A stretch of 29,640 nt of DNA from JAWXUE01 sp044432925 (GTDB lineage Bacteria > Bacillota_I > Bacilli_A > Acholeplasmatales > Anaeroplasmataceae): positions 1-29,640 of the forward strand of contig JAWXUE010000016.1 of assembly GCA_044432925.1 (NCBI GenBank), in the 5' to 3' direction. Position 1 is the first letter of the stretch. Each line of letters begins with the position of its first letter. The notes below the pieces were generated by a model that saw nothing but the letters and a program-made list of their open reading frames with translations, ran no database searches and was not told the DNA's origin. Positions 23,953 to 29,640 of the stretch are shown piece after piece. The translations under genes were made by a program, and so were the position numbers.

Positions 23953-24249
23953 ATGCAATATATTGATTTAGAATTAGCAATTAAATATTCTTATAGTAAA
24001 GATTTATTAACTAAATTTATATGTATGTTTACAGAAGAATATAAAAATTTTGATTTAAATTTGATTGATTTATCTGAACAAGAAATACTAAGTAAAGTTC
24101 ATAAATTAAAAGGAATAACCCTTAATTTAGGGGCAGAAAAATTATATCATTCTTGTTTAGAAATAGAAGATAGTAAAAATTTTAATCAAGATTTAAAAAC
24201 ATTCATTTATATATTTAATAAAAGTTATAACGAATTACTTAATTTGTAA
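23953..24249 (+). CDS. Free-standing HPt phosphotransfer protein
   Basis: The 98-residue all-helical protein carries the HPt signature VHKLKGITLNLGAEKLYHSC, with the phosphoacceptor His50 followed by LKG and the NLGA turn, and has the length of a single HPt domain. It should shuttle phosphate between the receiver of a hybrid kinase and the receiver of a response regulator; the hybrid kinase at 17085 is the obvious candidate donor in this window. No receiver gene is adjacent. ATG 23953 follows AGGGTGAT (23940-23947). Its last 15 bases overlap the 3' end of the convergent rqcH gene, and no terminator separates them. Confidence 0.85.
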   Translation: MQYIDLELAIKYSYSKDLLTKFICMFTEEYKNFDLNLIDLSEQEILSKVHKLKGITLNLGAEKLYHSCLEIEDSKNFNQDLKTFIYIFNKSYNELLNL

Positions 24250-25845
24250 TTCATTTATAAAATCTATATTAGGATCGATAAAGATTGATTTTTCATTTGA
24301 AAAAGTGACAAAACAATTTTTCTTTCCTGGTATTTTTTTTATATTTTTAACTAAAGTATAAACAACCTCAACAGAAGAAGAATCTTTATGAAGGGAATAA
24401 AAAGATGCTATCATAGCACATGTTCTAATATCACTTTCTGTATAATTTTCAGTTTTACGTAAAACAACATGACTACCTGGACCGTCTTTTACATGAAACC
24501 ACAATTCATTATACTTAGCTAATTTATGAGTTATTAATTCATTTTGTACATTGTTTTTACCAACTAATATTTCACTGCCATTTGCTATAAATATTAAAGG
24601 TAATATTTTTTCTTTTCTTTTATCTTTTTTAGAATCATTAATATAGTGATTATTTACTAATTCTTGTCTAATTTCATTTATATCATTTAAACTTGCTTGA
24701 GAAATTTGCATTAATATTAAATTTAAATAGTCTAATTCTTGTTTAGCTAACTGTATTTGATTTTCTAAGTGAATAATAGATTTTTTCATTTTTTGATATT
24801 TAGAAAAATATTTCATAGAGTTCTCTTTAACAGTTAATAAAGGATCTAAGTTAATAGTAATGTTTTCATTAGTATAATAATTTAATACATTTATACTAGA
24901 AGCAGAAGTAGGTAATTGATATAAATTAGCTGTTATTAACTCTCCTAATATTTTATATTCTTCATGATTAGAAGCATCTTTTAATTCTAATATTTGATTA
25001 GATATTTTTCTATTAGTACGTTCGATTAATTTTCTTACAGTAGTATCAATGTTATTAGTTTTTTGTTTTATAATAGTTGCTATTGCTTTATCATAATAAA
25101 AGTAATCTAACATTAAAGAAATAGTTTCGAAATGTTTATGTTCTAAATTTAAAATATTATAGAAATAAAAATCTTCTTTATTATGAGTAAATAAACAAGG
25201 ATAAAAACTATTTTTTAAAGACTCTATAAATTCTTTTTTATTAGAAAATTTTTCAAAAGAGTTAGCTACTAATGGTGATATACCATAGTAGTTTTCTTGA
25301 AGTTCCTTTTTTGATAAATGGCTTACGTCGTTGGTTTCTTCTAAAATATTTTTCTTAGAAATATTTATTTTATAAGTTGCTTTAGGAATAATAATAGTTT
25401 CATTTTCAACGTTTATTACATGTTTATGAGAATCATGTATTAAGTAATTACTATCAGTTAGTATTAAATTAGAAGCCTTACCTACTAATTGAATAATAAG
25501 TTTCTTTTCTTCTAAATCTCTTAATTCATTATTCTTTAATATAGTTAAAACAACTATACGATCTAAACTTAATTGAGTAATATCTTTTATTACTCCACCT
25601 TCTAAATGTTTTCTTAAAAACATAACAAAAGAACTTGGTTCTTTAGGAGTAGTATAAGTTTTATTTGTTAAATGAATTCTATAATTAGAAGAGTTAGTAC
25701 TAATTAATAATTTCATATTTTGTTTACCCTTTAAGTTCATTAAAAACTCATCATTACCTAATTGATAAATCTTATTAATTTTAGTACCTGTTATTACTTT
25801 TAATTCATTTATTAATTTATTTATAAATAATCCATCTAATGCCAT
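24235..25845 (-). CDS. rqcH: Ribosome quality control protein RqcH (NFACT family)
   Basis: RqcH binds stalled 50S subunits carrying peptidyl-tRNA and recruits tRNA-Ala to add C-terminal alanine tails that mark the nascent chain for degradation. The 536-residue protein shows the NFACT-N domain (MALDGLFINKLINEL; the conserved Asp-Arg pair in SLDRIVVL near residue 85), a helix-hairpin-helix part, the long middle coiled coil (about 340-395), and the NFACT-R domain with LWFHVKDGPGSHVVLR. Start ATG 25845 fits AGGTGAT (25851-25857); the upstream in-frame GTG and ATG lie within that site. In Bacillus yloA/rqcH is close to gmk-rpoZ, as here, with yloB, yloC and remA missing. Confidence 0.94.
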   Translation of the reverse strand: MALDGLFINKLINELKVITGTKINKIYQLGNDEFLMNLKGKQNMKLLISTNSSNYRIHLTNKTYTTPKEPSSFVMFLRKHLEGGVIKDITQLSLDRIVVLTILKNNELRDLEEKKLIIQLVGKASNLILTDSNYLIHDSHKHVINVENETIIIPKATYKINISKKNILEETNDVSHLSKKELQENYYGISPLVANSFEKFSNKKEFIESLKNSFYPCLFTHNKEDFYFYNILNLEHKHFETISLMLDYFYYDKAIATIIKQKTNNIDTTVRKLIERTNRKISNQILELKDASNHEEYKILGELITANLYQLPTSASSINVLNYYTNENITINLDPLLTVKENSMKYFSKYQKMKKSIIHLENQIQLAKQELDYLNLILMQISQASLNDINEIRQELVNNHYINDSKKDKRKEKILPLIFIANGSEILVGKNNVQNELITHKLAKYNELWFHVKDGPGSHVVLRKTENYTESDIRTCAMIASFYSLHKDSSSVEVVYTLVKNIKKIPGKKNCFVTFSNEKSIFIDPNIDFINELQIK

Positions 25846-25861
25846 CTTCATCACCTAATTT

Positions 25862-25870
25862 ATTATAACA
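25862..25870 (-). promoter_or_regulatory. rqcH: Extended -10 promoter of rqcH
   Basis: TGTTATAAT on the minus strand, 16 bases before the ATG at 25845; no clear -35. Confidence 0.45.
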
Positions 25871-25929
25871 TAAGAACATAATAAATTTATATTTTTTAAC
25901 AAAAAAGTCTTTATTTTTCAATGGAAAAA

Positions 25930-25938
25930 TGATATAAT
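25930..25938 (+). promoter_or_regulatory. gmk: Extended -10 promoter of gmk-rpoZ
   Basis: TGATATAAT, exact extended -10, 27 bases before the gmk ATG; no clear -35. Confidence 0.5.
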
Positions 25939-25965
25939 ACTATAAATAGTAAGGAGTTGAATTCA

Positions 25966-26601
25966 ATGAAATTAAATAACAGAGGATTACTTGTGGTTAT
26001 ATCAGGACCATCTGGTGTAGGAAAAGGTACAGTTAGAAAAGCTTTATTTGATTTACCAGAACAAAACTTAAGTTATTCAATTTCGATGACAACAAGAAAA
26101 CCTAGACCAACAGAGGTTGATGGTATAGATTACTATTTCGTAACTAAAGAAGAATTTGATGATAGAATTAATAAAGATCAATTTTTAGAACATGCTGAAT
26201 TTGTTGGGAATAAATATGGGACTCCACTTGATAAAGTAGAAGAACAATTAGAACTAGGAAAAGAAGTTGTATTAGAAATTGAAGTTGAAGGTGCTAATCA
26301 AGTAAGAGAAAAATGTAAAGATGCTGTGTTTATCTTTATTGCTCCTCCAGGAAAAGAAGCTCTATATCAAAGACTTTTAGGTAGAGGTACAGAATCAGAA
26401 GAAATTATTAAAGAAAGAATTCAGAAAGCAGACAGAGAATTCCAAGTTGCTCATATGTATGATTATATCGTAGTTAATGATGATGTAGTTAATGCTGCAG
26501 ATCGTATAATGGCAATTATAAGAAGTGAACATGCTAAAACTGAAAGATCTATTCACCAATATTTAAAAATGCTTGAGGAGGAAAATTATGGCAACGAATA
26601 A
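25966..26601 (+). CDS. gmk: Guanylate kinase
   Basis: Guanylate kinase phosphorylates GMP to GDP with ATP. The 211-residue protein has the P-loop SGPSGVGKGT, the GMP-binding segment SISMTTRKPRPTEVDGIDYYFV, EFVGNKYGTP and LEIEVEGANQV, all intact. Note the Lys-Gly in GVGKGT, as in many Bacilli. Start ATG 25966 after AAGGAG (25951-25956); the in-frame TTG 25957 directly follows that site. It overlaps rpoZ by 14 bases, the conserved gmk-rpoZ pair of Firmicutes. In several Firmicutes Gmk is inhibited by (p)ppGpp, a product expected from the alarmone synthetase upstream. Confidence 0.97.
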   Translation: MKLNNRGLLVVISGPSGVGKGTVRKALFDLPEQNLSYSISMTTRKPRPTEVDGIDYYFVTKEEFDDRINKDQFLEHAEFVGNKYGTPLDKVEEQLELGKEVVLEIEVEGANQVREKCKDAVFIFIAPPGKEALYQRLLGRGTESEEIIKERIQKADREFQVAHMYDYIVVNDDVVNAADRIMAIIRSEHAKTERSIHQYLKMLEEENYGNE

Positions 26602-26806
26602 AAATTATGACGGGATGAGATACCCATCAATCGATAAATTATTAGTTAAAATCGATTCAAAATATAAATTAGCTTATGCAGCAAGCAAAAGAGCTAAAAT
26701 GATTGAAGCAGGAAGTACACCTACAGTTAAATCTAAATGCGTTAAACCAGTTGGTCAAGCTTTAGAAGAAATTTTAGATGATAAAGTAAAAGTTACATTT
26801 AAATAA
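26588..26806 (+). CDS. rpoZ: DNA-directed RNA polymerase omega subunit
   Basis: The 72-residue protein has the omega signature: MRYPSIDKLLVKIDSKYKLAYAASKRA in one helix-turn-helix, then KPVGQALEEI. It helps assemble and stabilise RNA polymerase. ATG 26588 follows GAGGAGG (26575-26581); the upstream TTG at 26573 is not supported. It overlaps the end of gmk, implying coupled translation, and is followed by a terminator. Confidence 0.95.
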   Translation: MATNKNYDGMRYPSIDKLLVKIDSKYKLAYAASKRAKMIEAGSTPTVKSKCVKPVGQALEEILDDKVKVTFK

Positions 26807-26829
26807 GAAGAGTACTCTTCTTATTTTTT
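26801..26829 (+). terminator. Rho-independent terminator of gmk-rpoZ
   Basis: Perfect 26-base palindrome around AAGAAGAGTACTCTTCTT (26801-26826), overlapping the rpoZ stop codon, with a T run to 26829. Confidence 0.8.
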
Positions 26830-26850
26830 GTTTTTTAGGGGGTGAATTAT

Positions 26851-28596
26851 ATGTTTAAAGATAAATTGTCTTACTTACCAACAGATCCTGGTTGTTATAT
26901 GATGAAGGATAAAAATAATACTATTATTTATGTAGGTAAAGCTAAAAATTTAAAGAATAGAGTTAAAAGTTATTTTACTGGTGCTCATAATACTAAAACT
27001 ACTTTATTAGTTAGTGAGATAGTTGATTTTGAATATATAATTACATCAACAGAAACAGAAGCTTTAATATTAGAAATAAACTTAATTAAAAAACATACTC
27101 CTAAATTTAATATTAAATTAGTTGATGATAAAACATATCCATATATTTTATTAACAAATGAAAAACATCCAAGACTATTAGTAGTAAGAAAAACAAATAA
27201 TAAATTAAAAGGAAAGTTTTTTGGTCCTTATCCTAATGTAAGTGATGCTAAGAGTATTGCTAAGTTATTGAATAATATTTATCCATTTAAAAAATGTAAT
27301 GTAATGCCTAAAAAAGAATGTTTATATTATCATATGAAACAATGTCTAGGACCTTGCATAAAAAAAATTGATTATGATTATAGTAGTGATATTAATAAAG
27401 TAACTAAATTTTTAAAAGGTGATACAAAAGAAATATTAAGTATACTTGATAGTAAAATGATTATCGCATCAAATAACTTAGATTTTGAATCTGCTATCTT
27501 ATTTAGAAATTTAAAAGAATCATGTGTTAATGTTACAGAAAGACAAAAGATTGTTTTAAATGATCTAACAAGTAGAGACATAATAGGTATATACTTTAAT
27601 GAAGATGATTTATCTATTGAAATATTATATATGAGAAGTGGAGCTATAGTACAAAATTATCGTACTATTATTCCTTATATAAATAAAGAAGAAACAATAA
27701 TAAACTTTATAGCACAATATTATGAAAATATTGATTTAAGACCTAAAGAGATAATTTTAGATAATGAAGATATTTGTATTGAGTTAAATAAATATTTAAA
27801 TATAAATTGTTATGTACCACAAAAAGGTAAGAAAAAAGAATTACTTGATTTAACTATTAGTAATGCTAAAAATAATTTAGATAACTCAAAAGCTATTTAT
27901 GAAAATAAAGTATTAAAAAAACAAGATAATATTTATAAATTACAAGAACTACTTAATATAGATACTCCTAATGTTATAGAAGCATTTGATAACTCTAATA
28001 TATTTGGAGAGTATCCTGTTAGTGCGATGGTTGTATTTAAAAATGGAATTAAATCTCCTAAAGATTATCGTAAATACAAAGTTAAAACAGTAGAAGGTCC
28101 TAATGACTATGGTACAATGAAAGAAATAGTTTATAGAAGATATTATAGATTATTAGTAGAAAATCAAGAATTACCTAACTTAATTATTATGGATGGTGGG
28201 GAAATACAAGTTAATGCTTGTATTGAAGTATTATCATCACTAGGTTTATCTATTCCTGTTTTAGGATTAAAAAAAGATAAAACACATACAACAAATGTAT
28301 TAATCTTTAATAACAAAGAAATAGTTATTTCTAAGAATGATAATTTATATTTATTTTTAGCTAATATACAACAAACAGTTCATGATTTTGCTATTACATT
28401 TTTTAGACAAAGTAAAACTAAAGGTATGTTTTTATCTAGACTAGATAATATAAATGGATTAGGTCCTGTAAAAAAAGAGAAATTATTAAAAGAATATGTT
28501 ACAATAGATAATATAAAAAATTTATCTATAGAAGAATTTAAAAAAGTTGGCATTAATGAAGAGTTAGCTTTAAAAATAAAAGAGAAATTGGGGTGA
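26851..28596 (+). CDS. uvrC: Excinuclease ABC subunit C
   Basis: UvrC makes both incisions in nucleotide excision repair. The 581-residue protein has the GIY-YIG domain (PGCYMMKD, IYVGKAKNLKNR; 1-95), a Cys segment for the iron-sulfur cluster (KKCNVMPKKECLYYH and QCLGPC), the UVR helix pair (FESAILFRNLKE), the RNase H-like nuclease with AFDNSNI and IIMDGGEIQV, the YRRYYRL segment and a C-terminal helix-hairpin-helix (INGLGPVKKEKLL). Start ATG 26851 after AGGGGGTGA (26837-26845). The exonuclease-like gene starts four bases after its TGA stop. Confidence 0.96.
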   Translation: MFKDKLSYLPTDPGCYMMKDKNNTIIYVGKAKNLKNRVKSYFTGAHNTKTTLLVSEIVDFEYIITSTETEALILEINLIKKHTPKFNIKLVDDKTYPYILLTNEKHPRLLVVRKTNNKLKGKFFGPYPNVSDAKSIAKLLNNIYPFKKCNVMPKKECLYYHMKQCLGPCIKKIDYDYSSDINKVTKFLKGDTKEILSILDSKMIIASNNLDFESAILFRNLKESCVNVTERQKIVLNDLTSRDIIGIYFNEDDLSIEILYMRSGAIVQNYRTIIPYINKEETIINFIAQYYENIDLRPKEIILDNEDICIELNKYLNINCYVPQKGKKKELLDLTISNAKNNLDNSKAIYENKVLKKQDNIYKLQELLNIDTPNVIEAFDNSNIFGEYPVSAMVVFKNGIKSPKDYRKYKVKTVEGPNDYGTMKEIVYRRYYRLLVENQELPNLIIMDGGEIQVNACIEVLSSLGLSIPVLGLKKDKTHTTNVLIFNNKEIVISKNDNLYLFLANIQQTVHDFAITFFRQSKTKGMFLSRLDNINGLGPVKKEKLLKEYVTIDNIKNLSIEEFKKVGINEELALKIKEKLG

Positions 28597-28600
28597 TACT

Positions 28601-29428
28601 ATGATAAAAGGACTTGTATATAAATTAGAAGGATCATATTTAATACTAAAAGATAATGAAAAGTTAAATTATTATTATTTACAAAGAAACTTAATGAAGA
28701 AATTTTCTAAATATTTAAACAAAGGAATATATGTACAATTTGAAGTTATTGATAAAAAATGTGTTAATAAAAATGTTAGTTATTTTACAATAAAACATTT
28801 CATTGAAATATCTAATAAAAAAACAAGAAATAAAAAAGTTTATTATAGTATTAACTTATTTAGAGATGGAATAAAAGATTTAATTCAAAATTTAGAGTAT
28901 ACAGTATTTATTGATTTTGAATTTAATATGTATGATTATTTTACTAAAGATTTCATAGGAGAAATAATAGAAGTAGGGTATTGTGTTTGTGATAACAATT
29001 TAAATATTATAAAAGAAAAACATATGTATTTAAATCCAACTAAAATGAAAAAAGTAACTAAAAGAACAGTTAAGTTTTTAAGTTATAAACCAGAACAATT
29101 AAAAAACAGATTAGAATACAAAGTGTTTTATAAAGACTTTAAAAATTTAATTAAACAATATAATCCACATTTTGTAGTATGGGGTAAAAGTGATATTGAT
29201 AACTTAAGACAATCATTTAGTTTAAATAATGTAGAACATACTATGTTTAAATTTATTGATTTATCACAAGTACATGTTAATTACTATAACTTAAAAAATA
29301 CTCCTGGTCTATTTAAGACAGCAGAAGAATATAATAATATAGAACTACCTAAACAAAAGCATAATGCATTAGAAGATGCATTAATGACTAAGTTAGTATT
29401 TTCAGGTTTCAAAGAAACGATAAAATAA
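28601..29428 (+). CDS. DEDDh-type 3'-5' exonuclease-like protein with N-terminal extension
   Basis: The 275-residue protein has an RNase T/DNA polymerase III epsilon-like fold from about residue 98. The first motif is IDFEF (Asp105, Glu107), the second segment WGKSDIDNLR, and the last the DEDDh motif KHNALEDA with His and Asp. The active-site residues appear complete. Related proteins include KapD-like and other 3'-5' exonucleases. The first 95 residues are basic with beta-strand character (YLILKDNEKLNYYYL, GIYVQFEVIDKK) and look like a small nucleic-acid-binding or OB-like module; I do not recognise the family. ATG 28601 follows GGGGTGAT, four bases after uvrC, so both are co-transcribed; a nucleic-acid processing role is likely. 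Confidence 0.8.
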   Translation: MIKGLVYKLEGSYLILKDNEKLNYYYLQRNLMKKFSKYLNKGIYVQFEVIDKKCVNKNVSYFTIKHFIEISNKKTRNKKVYYSINLFRDGIKDLIQNLEYTVFIDFEFNMYDYFTKDFIGEIIEVGYCVCDNNLNIIKEKHMYLNPTKMKKVTKRTVKFLSYKPEQLKNRLEYKVFYKDFKNLIKQYNPHFVVWGKSDIDNLRQSFSLNNVEHTMFKFIDLSQVHVNYYNLKNTPGLFKTAEEYNNIELPKQKHNALEDALMTKLVFSGFKETIK

Positions 29429-29440
29429 AAGGTGAGAATA

Positions 29441-29640
29441 TTGAATATTGTTATAATAGATTCTGGTGTAGGAGCACAAGAAATTACTAAAACTTTATTA
29501 AGTAAAGGCTTATCTAATAATTATACATTATTACTAGATAAGTCTTTTTTTCCGTATGGAAATAAAACAAAAGAACAGTTAAATGAAAGATTTAAATTTT
29601 TATTAAGTAATATTGAATCAAATACAGACTTAATAATAAT
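29441..29640 (+). CDS. murI: Glutamate racemase-like protein (MurI), partial
   Basis: The gene starts at TTG 29441 after AAAGGTGAG (29428-29436) and runs off the right edge after 66 codons. Visible motifs are VIIDSGVGAQE (catalytic Asp/Ser segment of glutamate/aspartate racemases; MurI normally has DSGVGG) and FFPYGNKTKEQL, matching the PYG substrate loop. MurI makes D-glutamate for peptidoglycan. The rare TTG start is the first codon in frame after the ribosome binding site. A terminator-like hairpin lies inside the coding sequence. Confidence 0.75.
   Translation, partial: MNIVIIDSGVGAQEITKTLLSKGLSNNYTLLLDKSFFPYGNKTKEQLNERFKFLLSNIESNTDLII
29506..29551 (+). terminator. Terminator-like hairpin inside the murI-like coding region
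   Basis: Eleven-pair stem AGGCTTATCTA / TAGATAAGTCT (29506-29516 with 29535-29545, one G-U pair), with four further pairs (29518-29521 with 29530-29533) after an A-C mismatch, then seven Ts (29545-29551). It could end the uvrC-exonuclease transcript, attenuate murI or be chance. Confidence 0.4.

Noticed and set aside
20490..28596. Mollicute-type code with TGA as tryptophan
   Set aside because: radC and uvrC end at TGA exactly where their families end, and Trp is encoded by TGG throughout.

Overview
The window looks like a chromosomal segment of a very AT-rich, low-GC Gram-positive bacterium (Bacillota, perhaps near the Erysipelotrichia/Haloplasma/Mycoplasmatota border). Gene content and ribosome binding sites (AGGAGG/AGGTGAT type) are Bacillus-like. 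TGA is used as a stop (radC, uvrC) and TGG encodes Trp, so the code is the standard one and not the Mycoplasma code. SpoIVFA and SpoIVFB homologues and a collagen-like protein resembling exosporium filaments suggest a spore former or a descendant of one. No rRNA, tRNA, CRISPR array, transposase or integrase was seen, and no gene-free stretch exceeds about 250 bases.

Layout. 1-640 (minus): collagen-like protein running off the left edge, preceded by a possible sigma-K-type promoter. 800-2953: a secreted Cthe_2159-type beta-helix lipoprotein, then a SUFU-domain protein. 3080-4783: PTS enzyme I. 4948-9341: an operon with a two-part 2-hydroxyacyl-CoA-dehydratase-activase-like system, interrupted by a 100-N assembly gap, ending in a short protein that looks like an FtsZ C-terminal domain without the GTPase domain. 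9375-13827 (minus): an ABC exporter, a membrane protein and a two-component system. 13948-17008: small alarmone synthetase, DUF2130 coiled-coil protein, unknown protein and orphan holin in one tight operon. 17085-21695: PAS-like hybrid histidine kinase, folC, radC, spoIVFA, spoIVFB, a compacted version of the Bacillus folC...radC...spoIVF locus without mreBCD and minCD. 21801-23840: KtrB/KtrA potassium uptake. 23953-24249: free-standing HPt protein. 24235-25845 (minus): RqcH. 25966-26806: gmk and rpoZ. 26851-29640: uvrC, a DEDDh exonuclease-like protein and the start of a glutamate racemase-like gene.

How the genes may work together. The cytoplasmic hybrid kinase and the orphan HPt protein have the parts of a kinase-receiver-HPt phosphorelay, and the kinase shares a transcription unit with the pro-sigma-K-processing pair SpoIVFA/FB. 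The alarmone synthetase-DUF2130-holin operon puts a nucleotide-signal synthetase, a possible nuclease-fold protein and a membrane-pore-type protein under one promoter. The remaining blocks are mostly housekeeping (sugar transport, potassium uptake, ribosome rescue, GMP synthesis, transcription, excision repair, cell wall). The most unusual single genes are the FtsZ-tail-only protein and the four-gene alarmone/DUF2130/holin operon.
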